Below, in pieces: positions 1 through 11,928 of a stretch of DNA of 64,000 nucleotides (positions are counted from its first letter, which is position 1; the number at the start of each line of letters is the position of its first letter). The position numbers and the translations under genes were made by a program. Source of the stretch: Favolaschia claudopus (taxonomy: Eukaryota > Basidiomycota > Agaricomycetes > Agaricales > Mycenaceae); NCBI GenBank assembly GCA_037176885.1, contig JAWWNJ010000149.1:186001-250000 (forward strand), written 5' to 3'. The notes beneath the pieces are model-generated. The model made no database searches. It worked only from the letters and a program-made list of their open reading frames with translations, and was not told the DNA's origin.

Positions 1-359
1 GAATCCATTGGCATAAACTGCCTTTCTCGTTTTCGGTAGTACAGTCCATGAACAGTTTGTAGTTGCCGGGGACAAACACATCGTTGAAAGGGCAGCCACA
101 AGTCATGTTCACGAACGTCGCGGTACTGCCCACCTCGTGGCAGCAAAATTGAAGGACGATGTCGGAATCACTGGCGACGCAGCCTGTAAAGGATCCAAGA
201 TTAAGATTACAATCAGCATCGTTTGCGGAGAGTACCTCGAAACATGGCACCAGCTTCCATCCGTCCCTCGAGACCGGCACAGGCGCTCGGAAGAGGAGGC
301 CATGGAAATGGTGATGTGGCCATCGCATTATAATTCGAGGAGGTGGAAAGAGTGGGCAT
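1..359 (-). CDS. Small Cys-rich protein, family member 1 (partial, runs off window)
   Basis: Two exons are visible on the minus strand. Exon 1 lies at about 236-359 (first ATG read at 359) and carries the family signature PPLPSACAG. A GT-AG intron covers 184-235. Exon 2 starts at 183 and runs past base 1, with the pattern GC...CC..VGSTATF...TCGCPFN...DC. The same signature and the same intron position recur at 9.7-11.1 kb and 47.9-48.4 kb, so this is a dispersed gene family. No clear signal peptide is seen in the visible exons, and an upstream exon could supply one. The C-terminus (a hydrophobic tail in the other copies) lies outside the window. Function is unknown. The CC pair resembles small secreted Cys-rich proteins, but the cysteine order is not that of a hydrophobin. 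Confidence 0.6.
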
Positions 360-2900
360 TGCTTCGTGCAGCGTCGACGGATGTCACGGAGGGTGTTATA
401 TAAGTGTGTACTGAATTGTGATGCTATAGCCGCTTCAGATGACTGGCGCGGTACTAGTAGCACTGCCAGTGCGATCGTTGCCACCATGGGACCACCCATA
501 CTTAGGGAAAAGTGTAGGTACATAGAGTCCGAATCGTAGAGCTACTTGCACCACACTAGATGCCGGAGCAAAGCAGAGCACAGGTCGGAAGAAGCATGAC
601 GAGCAGCGGAATGGAGAGTCATTGAGGCAGAAGCCCAATGAGATAGCTCGTGAGGAGCACGGTAGGCGTACGAGCCTATACAATCTCTTGCAAATCACAA
701 GCACTCGGGATTCTTCTCCCATGAAGCGCGGCGCGGCGGATGTCGACGTCCTCGACTGACAAGATATTATGGGCGCTCGTCCTCATCGCGTTTCGTCGTC
801 TGTACGTTGGGGAGTCATCCGTCACAGTGACATCCACTAGCATCCACATCCGCCTCGTTACCACCTGCCAGCATCGCTGCTGAGAAGATTCGCCTTACAT
901 GCCACCCCCCGACACCATGCTTTGACCAGCCCCAGCACACATCAATCGTTTCCCCGACTAGGAAATCCAGAGGAGCAAGAACCACTACGTCTAAAACTGA
1001 AGCCATGTTCAGCGGCGACCAGTCAGAGCAGACGAGGGAGATCCCCCACACGATAAGAGACTGCTCTTGAAAGTTGAGATCGACACGATGGAGAGACAAT
1101 GAGTTCGGCGTCGCAGCCTAGCGCAGCCTGAGTATGCACCCCACTATCCAAAGCATCCTCGCCCTCATCGAGGTCTTCCCTTCGACGATGCAAGATAGCG
1201 ACGGCGCGACATCGGGGCCCGGGGCCCCGCATAGCCTTGTAGAACGCGTTATCCATCTGGTTTTTCGCGTTCGAGGAGAACTCTACAGCCATACATACAC
1301 TTGCGACACGAAGGCCGACGTGCATGACCGAGTGGCCCGCCCCCCAGACCACAGGCACATCGCCCTTCCAATGGTAGGGTATAGGAGGACAAGAAACATC
1401 CTCGAGTAGCCCTGCTGCCGGTTCTAGACACTCCGACCGGTACACAGGTCTACGCCTCGCGAGACATCTCCGCCTCGTCTCAATCACACTCTAAACCAAC
1501 CCACAAGCACGTCCCCAGCCCCACCCGTACGACCCCCCAAGCAGCTCGACCCAAGCAGCTCGACCCTTTGCGGGTACAAACCAGCCAGAGTATGACGGCG
1601 GCGTCTGAAAGCCTCGAAAAGCACAATGAATCCGTTATCCCTCGCATGTTTCTCGCCCCCAAATACTCGAAGGAGGCATGCGCAGCTGGCTACGACGCGC
1701 TTCCAGAACGCGCTCCTCGTTTTAGGATGACATAGGAGCCGCTCTGCGTGATGGCGGCGCGGCACTACCCCTCCATAACGCACACAAGAATCAGGTCCAG
1801 CCACTCCGACCGGTACGCAGGTAGGTCTACGCCTCCAACGACACCTTCGCCACCGCTTACTTACACTGCACATCCGCGATGCTCGTCACCGCCCCGTACA
1901 CCTTGTTCCTCCGCTTCCCCCACACAACATAGTGTGACTCGACCTATACGTGCTGATTAGAGCCTGAGGATCCCGTGGTCGGACGGAGTCACCTCGAGAC
2001 ACCCATCATCGGGACGCGGCGCAGTGGCATACATAGCCTGCGCGAGAACCAGGTGCTTTCGCCCGATCCACACCCGCCAGCATCTCGCTCGCACCACCAT
2101 CATCGTCCCCGACCCTCGTACATGCACCGCCAGGCCGCTGTGCCAGCAGCAGCACGAACCGCGAGGTCAGCGCGGGCTGCGGGCGGTTATTCTGCAGCGT
2201 CACTCCTCGACAATGGGGAAGTACACCGGCCTGAGACCCCGAGTCTTCGTCTTCAAATACCATGTCGGGAGCGTCGGAGAGATAATGCACACGAAACCAC
2301 GACCATCCTTGATGAACGGTGGCGACGCGCGAGTCAAGGACGGGCGGGCTGCATTGGATTGAGGTGAGACTGGGGTGAGGAACGATGTTGTCCGACAAGT
2401 AGTGATGCTGTCTCGGTTCCGCGTAGACCTGAAAATACGAGTCAGCCAAGCATCGACGAGGTAAGAAGAGATAGAGAAAGACACACGCGCAGGGGCACGA
2501 GAAGGAGGGAAAGGAAGGATGAGAGGGGGAGGGCAAGAGAATGGGGTACGGGTATCGTTTGACAGCTCAGAGAAGAGCAGGAAGGATCAGGTACTCACCG
2601 AATCGCTCATCTTTACCTCCATCTTCCTCTCCCTCGCCCGCCACCTCATCCGCATTCCATCTCCTCTTCCATCGTCTGCCGCGGTTCGTCCACCCATCCC
2701 GCAGCCTCTTCCCGGCAGCGTATATAACCCCAGCATCCTCCCAACAACCATATCCTCGTCGATGTGTAATGGAATCGACCCGTAACGAGAGAACAAGCGC
2801 GCTGCACGAGCCGTTCGAGAGAGAAGAGATGAGTGTAACGATGTTGGCGTTGACAGGTTGGTGGGTTGATGGCGAGATTCAGGGTGAGCAAGGCCTGGAT
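360..2900. other. No recognised gene; short imperfect duplications
   Basis: Open frames occur on both strands but none shows a recognisable domain or a convincing exon chain. A 14-bp unit (aagcagctcgaccc) is repeated in tandem near 1540-1570. A roughly 25-bp stretch with cactccgaccggtac is present near 1427 and again near 1802. The region is GC-rich and could contain exons of a gene that cannot be identified by eye. Confidence 0.4.
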
Positions 2901-4052
2901 ATAAGCGGGTCAGTCCCAAGTCAAGCGTTCAGCGTAAGTCGAGGGGTGAGGGAGGCCGAGAAGGGAAGAGGCGCGAGAGGGTAAGGAAACAGGGGAGGAG
3001 AGGAAGGATGTAGAGGAGAAGAGAGAGACGTGAGGAAAGACGGGGATGCGAGAGATACGGTTGGGTGAGGGAAGGAGGTGAATGACGGACGTTTGCGCGA
3101 TGATGATAACAAGAAGAAAAGGTGGGAGGAAAGGAGACAGGTAGATGAAGGAAAGAAGGGGATGTGGTAGGAGGGAAGGAAGGGAAGGTGTAACGTACCA
3201 AGTCAACGTCGACGCGCTTTTAGGACATCCTCTGCCTATGCTGTCACACCGAATCATGCAGCCATGAGCGCCAGCCACGAGCGTGTCGTTCGGCGTGTAT
3301 GTAGATTCGGTGCTCGTTTTGTATCCATCGTCGCGGGGAGCTGGATGAGGGAAAGTGTGCGCAAATACATTGGTCTATTCGAAATCCCCGATTCAGCATG
3401 AGAGGCGAAGGTCGAGAGGGGGAGGAGACGTACCACTCGTTGTTTAAATCCACGCACATCAGGATTCAATGCAGCTACCAGCGTGGTTTGTCTGGGTGAA
3501 TGTCAGCCTACATACGACGAAGTTAGTCTTGGTGAGGCAGGCGGGTGAGGAGGCGTACCGTGCAGATTGCTTATGATTCGGTCTTCAAAGTGGAGCCATT
3601 GAAACGTCCTCCAGAGAGAACTAGACACCAATGATACGAGCGCCATGAAGCTCGGCTTCTGGCACAAATAAAGATTAACAAACGAAAACGAATTTAATGA
3701 CAATAGCGTACCGTCCGAAATAGGTTCGTCACAGAGCCTAGCACTTGCCACTCGGCCAAAGAGAATTGTGGGTAGGCGAAGGATAAGGCGGAGACCCAGA
3801 GCATACAGGAAACACGCGTGTTTCTCTTTCAGAGTCCTTGGATATGCAAGGGACGAGGCTGAGTTGGGCTGACGAGTCGGACGAATGAGATGAATATTCC
3901 TTCTTGCTATCGTATGAGAACGTCGTACCTTTCCCCTCCCTCATTATGCTCCTGCGTTCAGAGCGAGCTGAGGCCATCTCGTCGTAGTCGGATGTGGCTA
4001 ACAATCCGCTAATTGCCGGCAGTGCGGTCAGGAGCCAGTATTTGGGAGCCAT
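2900..4052 (-). CDS. Unrecognised spliced gene (tentative)
   Basis: A plausible first exon starts at ATG 4052 and reads MAPKYWLLTALPAISGLLAT, a hydrophobic N-terminus that could be a signal peptide or membrane anchor. A GT-AG intron follows at about 3938. The next exon contains a hydrophobic stretch (ALGLRLILRLPTILFG). Further candidate exons with GT-AG borders lie near 3570-3650, 3430-3490 and 3200-3345 and include a Cys-containing segment (CMIRCDSIGRGCP). Exon joins after the second exon are uncertain and the 3' end was not determined. No family was recognised. It may be a membrane or secreted protein, but the model is weak. Confidence 0.3.
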
Positions 4053-4228
4053 GAAAATTCAGACCGGTTGAGGAGCGTTTGAAGGTGGTCATCGCCGAGC
4101 CGTAGCCTGAAGACGTAGCCAACCACCTACGCCGTGCACCAACGGTCGAGGTTGACGGCAACAAAGGAGAGGCCAAAGGTTAGGGTCAGCGTCACATTTG
4201 ATGGTAACACCAGTCACACCTCTTCAAC

Positions 4229-5809
4229 CCCAGTGAAAACGTCGGGCAGCCGGATCGAACGGGCTCGAACAAATAGAACTATATCGAACCTCCTCGAATT
4301 TTTGTCAACATTTCTAGAATTAGTTCGCGCCAAAACACTGCGCGCTCACCGCAGAGTGACTTGCACGTCGTTGAAACTCCCCAAAAGAGCCCGTGAGAAA
4401 ACACACAAAGTTGTTTGTTTCTGTGTTTTATCCCACGCATCCCTCTTTCTTTCTTACCACCACCATCTCCCTTTGCTTTGTCCGAATTCCAAAATCTTCT
4501 TGTCGTCGGCCCCGTCCTCCCCGTCGTCATCGCCGCGCGCTGCCGCCATCTGGCTCATTATCCTATCTTCCACTTCGCTCCGTTCTCTCCACGTCTACGG
4601 TCTACCTCAAATAATCACATTAGTCTTCTTGTCACCGGCTGGCTGCCCTCTTCTTTTCTGTCGTCTGTCTCTGGCTGGGCTGTGTTCCTATCTGACTCTG
4701 TCTACGATACAAGCTCTCCCAGCGTCGTTTCTCGAGCCGAAGCTGTGGCTACGCATACTTCGGCTGCCTACCGTCTCCCTCCGATTTGAATGTGGCGCCG
4801 TAAGCCTTTTGTTCCACGTTCACCCACATCCGCTAACTCACTTCATTTGCTAGCTGATTAGCCGCTGATTGCGGGGCGCTCGCCGTTAGTGAGTACGGCC
4901 TTTATCGCCTTTTCTTTCGCTCATTTGAGGCGCGCAGTCGGTAGTATGCCTCGGAGCTCATTCGAAACTACAGTCAACTCCTGCAGGGTCAACTCGCTTC
5001 ACCGCTAACTCAGTTAGTTCTCTTTTTATCTGCCTAGACTTGGCTAGATTGTTAACTCGGTAGCCGTGCAGAATTTAGTACTCGTTTGGGCCCTATCTCT
5101 TTTTTCCCCCTTGTCGCTTCGCCTGCGGTATTTCCCGCGCGCATCCCGGTATGTATTGTTTCAACGGCTAGTACCCCTTTGGATTTATTCTCACTTTGCA
5201 GATACGATATATCGCCGCCTCACGTTGATCAGACTTTCAAGGTAGGTTTGTTTAGTTCTGCGCTCCGTCTTCACTTGTCTCACGGCTTTCTTGGCTGCAG
5301 ATAAGGCATCTCCAAAACCCGGGTCGACCTGGGTGAGCTTGAATCATCTAACATGTGCCTTCGTAAACTAATTTCCTCCCAATATAGATATTCTTGGCCA
5401 CTTGTCTTTCGATTGAAGAACCGTTTACTGCGGGTTCGTCTCTCTATCTTCCTCCGTTTGTCTTTGTCTAACCCATCTTTGTGATTGACCACAGTGGCGA
5501 AGAACGACAGCGACAATACCGTTGGCGTGAGGCAGGGGGGGCGGAAGTCGCGATGAGTTCAACGGCGTGGCGGTGGGCGGGGCAGAGGCAGTGGGGCAGC
5601 AGTGGCGGTCGGGCTAGGCAGTAAAAATAGCATGTATTCTCATAGTGAATACATCTCGCTCTACACAGTTCGAGGTAGTTCGATATGCAATGCTAAAACC
5701 CTCGAGCCAGATCATGCCCTCGGCCAAATCTCGAACCAGGTGACACCATGGGAAAAAGTTCGAGGAAGTTCGAGGCAGCTCGATCCGGCTGCCCGACGTT
5801 TTCACTGGG
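4229..5809. mobile_element. TIR element, 1.58 kb, non-autonomous
   Basis: The ends are inverted repeats. The first 30 bases from 4229 (CCCAGTGAAAACGTCGGGCA and ten more) reappear as the reverse complement ending at 5809, and similarity continues less exactly inwards (ctcgaac motifs). The 7-mer CTTCAAC flanks both ends directly (4222-4228 and 5810-5816), as expected for a target-site duplication. No transposase reading frame was recognised inside, so this is probably a non-autonomous cut-and-paste element. The superfamily is not assigned. A 7-8 bp duplication would fit hAT-like or KDZ-like elements. Confidence 0.75.
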
Positions 5810-5816
5810 CTTCAAC

Positions 5817-7388
5817 CACAACTCCCACCCCACTTACATGACACCATCCTCCGAGTCGCGGCAAATCCGGAGTCAAGACAGCTCGTTCCTTCACTCAGAC
5901 TCACTGCAGAACGTTTGAAAGCTGGGTTGAACGTTAACGAGCGGCTCTACACCGAATCAGCGCGTCGTTCGAGTCAGTCGGCGCAGATTTCTATCTAGGT
6001 GCGTAGTCTCTTCTTCTCACTCCCACCATGGATTTTAGCGCTCGTGACTCAGTGGCCGCCTAGAGCGTGGAATCTTGCTCGACCTAAGTAATCTCAATCC
6101 TTCCTGTTCTTCGGGATCAGAATTCAAATCTTCCCCACTGGCAGTTCGTCAGCAGTGCTAGAATTCATCCCGTCCTTGTCCCGTCCCCGAATCGGAGGGT
6201 AGCTAGGGCCACAAACAAACCGACAGGTATGTACTTACTACTCAGTTACTAACTTACTTATTTGTTATGGTCCGCGACATGGAACTTATGTTAATATTTT
6301 GATTACAGGCGCAATCGGACGATGTTGTGGTCAATCTCGCCATAGCCATAGCTGAATCGTTCAAATCCTGGGTTGAAGTTGCTGTGAGAACTTTGGATTC
6401 CGGAGCCACTGGACATGAGTTCAGTGATCTGTCGCTCAGAATGTTATTATTATAGCTTCAGTCACTGTCTCAATCTCAATCTCAGCTATTAATTTCCGTT
6501 TCAGCGCGATAGGACTCTTCCTTTGCCCGGTGTGAAACTTCCTCGGCGCCCTCAGACCACCGCCTCCAAAATCCTCCCTGTCACCTTACAAGCGCCGATG
6601 TCCCATCTCTATTCTCAACGGTTTTCGGCGCGATTGCTAAAAAAATGCCCAACCAGTTCCCAGCATCGGGGATACTGGAAATACAACTCGACAAGAGATA
6701 GACACTTGCATCTTCCGCCGCCCCAACAATCACATCATGTTCATTTCTTGTCTTATCTGCATCTTGGATACATATATCATAGGTGTGTTGACAGTCTTTG
6801 TTTGATACCATATTTTCCTTGATACCATATTTTCCTCATTGACTTACTTTTGAGGCCAGAATTCACTTGGATTGCCCCATGTCACATGCTGTCTGTCCGA
6901 CCTGGTCCAACATATTCGAATATATCATACTCTGAAGCAACAAATTCGCGAAACGGGCTGCAGTTGTTTGTGAGTGGTGCAATTGGAATATGTGGGAGAA
7001 ACCTGGCACTTTGGCTTTTGCCGAACCTCGTGCAAACAATGCAGCTCTTGTCTTCCATTGCCAAGTTCCAGCCATCATGCACCCTGTCGCAGAACCCACC
7101 CCGATTCCCACTGCCCCACAAATCTATCTGTCTATGGCAGTGGTAGGGCGGCCGACAAGCAACAATAGTGGGAATCAAGGGATAATGTCCAGTATCAAGG
7201 CAAGAGATTCTGATATTCACATGTCTTGACGTCAATCTGCCAGTTGAAATCTCTTTTGCAGGTGCTACTTAAGCTATGAATTGTGGAATGTGGTGGCACA
7301 TCCCCGCAATGCCCATCAAAGGTGCACTGTTCTTTTCACACGAAGTTATGAACGGTCCTCATTTTTTTGTCTTCTAGATCACACTGTA
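5817..7388. other. Intergenic, no recognised gene
   Basis: AT-richer DNA with several short open frames but no coherent domain. The last 100-300 bp upstream of the membrane-protein gene at 7389 probably contain its promoter. No clear TATA box was picked out. Exons of an upstream part of that gene cannot be excluded. Confidence 0.4.
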
Positions 7389-9254
7389 ATGGCTTCTTTG
7401 GCCTCTAAGCTTATGCCACTTCCTGGCCTCATACTTTCATCAACAATTGCAGTTGTCCTCTTGGTATACTCAAACCACGATAGTCCAGCCTTGTACGCCT
7501 ATGTTTCAGGGCATCCCATAACTACCCAAATTGGACTCCAGCTCATAATCCATGTTTTGGGTTTTACCCATATACTAGCACTCTCCACTATCATGAATCT
7601 ATCCACCCGCCTCTATTTCCAACACAATCCTGTCTCATTAGCTCGGTTGCAGCTGTGGAGCTCCCTTTCATCCGTCAAGGTCACATGGAACCTACCAATG
7701 ATACATGCAGGAATTTTGTTTGGATACCTCTTTATCCACCTTCTGCCTGCATCACTCTGGGCTGGTGCACTTGCCCCAATCCCCACACAGAGTACTATTT
7801 TAGGGCAATTCCATGTTCCATCATACCCTGAAGACCTGTCTGGTGACTTTTGGAATCAGACCAATATAGCCAAGGAGGACTTTGACCGCCACTTTTTAGC
7901 CAATTCAGTTATACGAAATGCACATGGAGTGTTTGCTTTCACTCCTGCAGCCATTTTCCAAGGTCAAATTTTGAATTCAGCATCAAATGTAGCTGGCATT
8001 GGGTCTCCCCATGTTCATGCAAAGATTGATAATAGTCATCTGCTCTATGCTGGACGTTCATATGGAGTCGGAGCAAGTGCAGGTCTTGACAATGTTGTGC
8101 TGCCTGAAGGGGAATATTCAGCACTGCATTACATTTACCAAGAAACAGGTTACTTAACAAAGGTTGACTGCACAAAAAATGAAACTGCTGGGTGGGGTGT
8201 GCATTTCTGGGCTGTGCGAAGCAGCACAGTATTCCCTGATGAATATCTTGCATGTGGCGTGCTACCAAACACCCCATACTATCCAGGAGAATTCTTTCCC
8301 GACTCTGGATGTCCAGACCTTATCCTTGGGTTTCAGGCAGACTGGTATGGACTGCTTTCTATTGAATTCCCAGCCAAAAATCTCTTTGCACTTCAAGGGA
8401 GATCCGGTTTCTCTCATCACTTTTTTGCCATTGCAACAAGTGACGGAGAGTATTCCACATTGAATCAAACACAATGTGAAGCTACCTTTGTACCACAAAG
8501 GTTTCAGATCCTGGTCAACATGACAAGCTCCCTCATCACTGTTGAACCCATTGGCAACTCTTCTGTTGAAATAGATCCGAGTTCCGTGACATATGGTACA
8601 GGACTTGGACTCTTGCCTCAATTGATAATCCTCCAGGCAACATATCTGTCCCGGGGAATCAGTGGGCCCTACACCGCTGCTTTGGCTGACGCAATCCTTT
8701 CCAACACGGAAAATGTTGCGCTTGCACAAAATGCTTCAGCAAACGACACCAGAATTATTCTTAAGGGAACCTCCACTGCCCTGGAATCCATTCTTGATGA
8801 CCTCCTAGTACAAATTGCTAGCGCGCAGCTTGAAATTGCCTGGCGAGACTCTGGAGTTTCAAATGCAGCAACCAGCACTTCTACCCTTGTTACCGTGGCT
8901 GCTATGCGGCTCGGGACATTGCGATACATTATCTTGGCTGCCTCCCTGAACTTCCTCATCATGCTGATCTACGTTGAAGAGCTCATACGAACAAGGGCAT
9001 GGCGTGGACTTCAGGAGTTTGATTATACTGACCTGTCCAATATTATTGTTGCAGTCTCTCGGGGCGGTAACGATATCGCGCTGGTGGTTACAGCTGAAGA
9101 AAAAGAACATAATATCTTGCCCCAAAATCTCAACCACACAGTGGGTGGTGACACAAAGTTGTTATTGCAATTTGACAATGGAACACCCATGATCAAAGCT
9201 GAACATCCTTTCGATCCATACAATGAGTTATCAGCTTTGGATTCTGCCGAGTAA
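7389..9254 (+). CDS. Multi-pass membrane protein of unknown function (about 621 aa)
   Basis: A single uninterrupted exon, which is unusual for this window. The first in-frame ATG is at 7389; the frame is open further upstream but without an ATG. Hydrophobic segments suggest three N-terminal membrane helices (around residues 12-30, 45-68 and 104-130) and one near the C-terminus (around residues 515-540, with RYIILAASLNFLIMLIYVEE). Between them is a large, probably extracytoplasmic domain with several N-x-S/T sequons and scattered cysteines. The C-terminal tail is acidic and cytosolic-looking. I recognise the general layout of fungal orphan membrane proteins but no named family. Codon use is AT-richer than in the neighbouring genes. 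Confidence 0.75.
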   Translation: MASLASKLMPLPGLILSSTIAVVLLVYSNHDSPALYAYVSGHPITTQIGLQLIIHVLGFTHILALSTIMNLSTRLYFQHNPVSLARLQLWSSLSSVKVTWNLPMIHAGILFGYLFIHLLPASLWAGALAPIPTQSTILGQFHVPSYPEDLSGDFWNQTNIAKEDFDRHFLANSVIRNAHGVFAFTPAAIFQGQILNSASNVAGIGSPHVHAKIDNSHLLYAGRSYGVGASAGLDNVVLPEGEYSALHYIYQETGYLTKVDCTKNETAGWGVHFWAVRSSTVFPDEYLACGVLPNTPYYPGEFFPDSGCPDLILGFQADWYGLLSIEFPAKNLFALQGRSGFSHHFFAIATSDGEYSTLNQTQCEATFVPQRFQILVNMTSSLITVEPIGNSSVEIDPSSVTYGTGLGLLPQLIILQATYLSRGISGPYTAALADAILSNTENVALAQNASANDTRIILKGTSTALESILDDLLVQIASAQLEIAWRDSGVSNAATSTSTLVTVAAMRLGTLRYIILAASLNFLIMLIYVEELIRTRAWRGLQEFDYTDLSNIIVAVSRGGNDIALVVTAEEKEHNILPQNLNHTVGGDTKLLLQFDNGTPMIKAEHPFDPYNELSALDSAE

Positions 9255-9719
9255 GTAATATATTTGATATGATCTACGACAAGGGTGAAACGGAGACACC
9301 TGGTTAGATTTTCTATGTGATGACAACTGAAACCTGAAGAAGATTTGAAGAAGATAGATCGAGGATTTGTTGTGTTGTTTCATAAAATTGGAGGCAGAAA
9401 GTGTTCCTGTTAAAGAGGTTGGAAAGGTTTCAGCGGAAAAGATAGAAGAACTTTGTAGTTAAGTTTTCAAATATGTAATTTTGTTCAAGAATTGAAGTAA
9501 GTAATTAGTGATAGTGATAGTGATATATTATACACAGCATGGTCCAGTCTCTGAACACAGTGCGTGTGCTGAGTTCTTCCTCCCATGGACACTGTTTGAA
9601 ATTAATCGCTGAATTTGAACCCATTTAAGGATCTGATTTCAAATCAACTTTAATTGAACATCTCCTGAATATAAACCTAACCGACAACCCCCTCCCCTCC
9701 CACTTCCCCTTCCCCTTCG
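9255..9719. other. Intergenic, AT-rich
   Basis: Contains the 3' flank of the membrane-protein gene and short repeats (gatagtgatagtgatag near 9510). No gene is seen. Confidence 0.5.
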
Positions 9720-11064
9720 TCACACCCCCGCCACCGAAACCCCCAAAACAACCAACATGTACGCCGCCAACAGCTTCCACCCGGGCTGCACCCCCACCGC
9801 CGAATTGAAAATACACGTGCTGCGCTGCCCAAACTGCTGTTTCGCACAATCGCTGAATGCCTGATTCTTTGCTGGAGGAAAGACGGTGTTGAATGGGCAG
9901 CCGCAAGTGTTGTGTTGATGAGCCGGGATTTGGTTCACTGTTGAAAACCTCGGAATCACGGCACTTATGATCTTTTGATGCCGATCAGAGAAACACAGTC
10001 ACGACACCGCGTTGTGAACTCATTTTGACTCGGCATGACTCGGCTGGCCTCGAGGCATTGGATAGGTGACTCGAATGGGAGTTTTGACGGATTGACTGCG
10101 GCTTGACTACGGGAGGCTATGGCATGGCTACGGAACGGCTGCGGCCTGACTCGGAAGCACAGCCACAGTAGGGTATATAAGGAGCGCGGTTTTGCGTCGT
10201 AGAGTAGACAACTTTCACCCCATGTAAACCCACAAATAATCTATCTATCTATCTTTCGGCTCTTGATATTGTTCGCTAAATATTCAACTTGATTTGAACA
10301 TCCGTAAATCAAACGCTCGTTGACCACCCACAACCCCAACTCACCTACGGATCGCTTGTTCGCCGCCGTTGCGCTCAAACCCGAGATGGGACCGCTGTGG
10401 ATCTTCGAGGTATTGTTGGATTTGTTGTACTTATTCGGTTTGTTTTGCTGGACGATGAAGGGAGACGTATGGTTCGGTTTAGGGTTATGGGTTCTATCGG
10501 TTGTGTTGAGGTTGAGAGTGACGAGGAGGATTCAATGTTGGACGGTACGGTGGTGGGAAGGGATTCCGCAGGCCGGAACGACTACGAGCTCGCAGGCGAG
10601 CACATCTCATCATTGTCGCCGCCATTCTATTTCTACAATAATATCAATACTACTTCTCCGTCTTTCGCCGTCAATCATCTGGATTGCACTATGCGTATAC
10701 TTCGCATCGAGCCCCGAACTTGCGCGTGTTGGATCGGTTGTGTGGTGGTTGGTTGGGTTGTTTCTTGATTCAGCTTTCACCCGCGCACTCGTTCCCCGCG
10801 TTTCAGTGTTCGAACGTCGCGGTGCTGCCTACGGTGTTACAGCAGGTTTGAAGGATGGAGGCATCGGTGGAGTTCTCGACGATGCAACCTAAGACATTGC
10901 AGGGGGAGGTGAGTATTCAAAGATGCGGTGAAAGAGAAGACAAAGTCGAAGGACGACTGTCGAGACGTACCTTGAAACAGCCCGTTGATGGATTGAACTC
11001 CCAAGAGAGCAGCGCACTGTGTTGGTAGCGGGGGAAAAGACGAGGATGTTGCAGACCAAGACAT
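9720..11064 (-). pseudogene. Cys-rich protein, family member 2, split by LTR insertion
   Basis: Exon 1 is at 10971-11064 (PPLPTQCAALLG signature). A GT-AG intron spans 10889-10970. Exon 2 begins at 10888 and reads to VGSTATFEH, where an insertion occupies 9916-10805. Beyond the insertion the same exon resumes at about 9915 with NTCGCPFN, continues through DCA and C, and ends in a hydrophobic tail (LLAAYMLVVLGVSVAGV) at the stop at 9720. The tail looks like a GPI-attachment signal or a membrane anchor. The two halves fit the third member (47.9-48.4 kb) without a gap once one copy of the duplicated target bases is ignored, so the gene was intact before insertion. As it stands the frame meets a stop just inside the insertion. 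Confidence 0.7.
9916..10805. mobile_element. Solo-LTR-like insertion, 890 bp
   Basis: Begins TGATGAGCC and ends CGTTTCA, so the termini are TG...CA. It is flanked by GTGT at 9912-9915 and 10806-10809; GTGTT if the first T is counted in the target duplication. A TATA-like site (ggtatataagg) lies near 10172 and a run of ctat repeats near 10239. No gag or pol sequence is present, so this is best read as a solo LTR left by recombination, or a very short non-autonomous LTR element. The giant Ty3 LTR in this window also starts TGAT and ends TTTCA. An open frame inside (10386 onward, GPLWIFEVLLDLLYLFGLF) is hydrophobic but unsupported. Confidence 0.7.
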
Positions 11065-11928
11065 AGGATATTTCTTTGATCTGGTGAACGAACGACGCAG
11101 TCGCTCTAGAATTAAACTGAAGACAGATGCTTTGAGACCCCCCTCCAGGGAGCGCTCTTTTGAAGGATTTGAACGCGGCATCTGCGTAGCGGCAAGTACG
11201 TGCTGCGGCTGCGGCACTGTGAACTCGAGGTCACCACTGCACCCGCTACTTTAAAGTGAGATCGCGGGAGGCACAATTGAGCAAGCTTCTTTATCTCGCC
11301 AACAAGACTCACTTTGATTGATGCCCGACCTCTGAGAGACTCGAAAGAGAGGCGAATTATATTGGTTCCCCCAAAATACAAATGCTTAAATCTTGATCCG
11401 AATATACTTGAGTAATACACCCATCACTAGGAAAGTCACTGGCGGCCACCAGTGGCCGCCGTTGGCTGTTGGCGGCCGTTGATTGATGATGTGAATCGGT
11501 GCCTGCAAACGAATTCCAGTGATCATCAGCGGCATTCAATACGGCAAACTCCAGTGCAACACAATGGAAATTGGTGGGCTCCGAGCCATGAAAAAGGCTT
11601 GAATCGAGCCAGTAAGTCTTGGTTCTCTGTTTATGCTCTGGATAATACATCTAACATTATTCAATACACATTAGTGAACCCCAAAGCAAGCAATTCAAAA
11701 CATTTCAACCATTACGGATGGTTTCGCAGTGTTCTTGTGAAGAATTGATGATAACTTGGGTAATTACCTACGCTAATGACCTTCCGTTAAATGGCTTCGG
11801 TCAAACGTTTTGGTACGGTTTCCCGTGCTGTTCAACAATGCGAACTCTGTCAAATTGATATCGTTTACACATACCGGTTGAAGGCTTTGAGTGATATATT
11901 CATTATAATTGTAACGGTTGAAGGGTCT
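11065..11928. other. Intergenic, no recognised gene
   Basis: Nothing coherent was found. Short repeats of ggcggcc/ggccgcc type occur around 11445-11480. Confidence 0.4.

Noticed and set aside
10386..10892. Hydrophobic open frame within the solo-LTR-like insertion
   Set aside because: Lies inside a TG...CA element and runs through its border into the antisense side of the Cys-rich gene, so it is probably not a gene.
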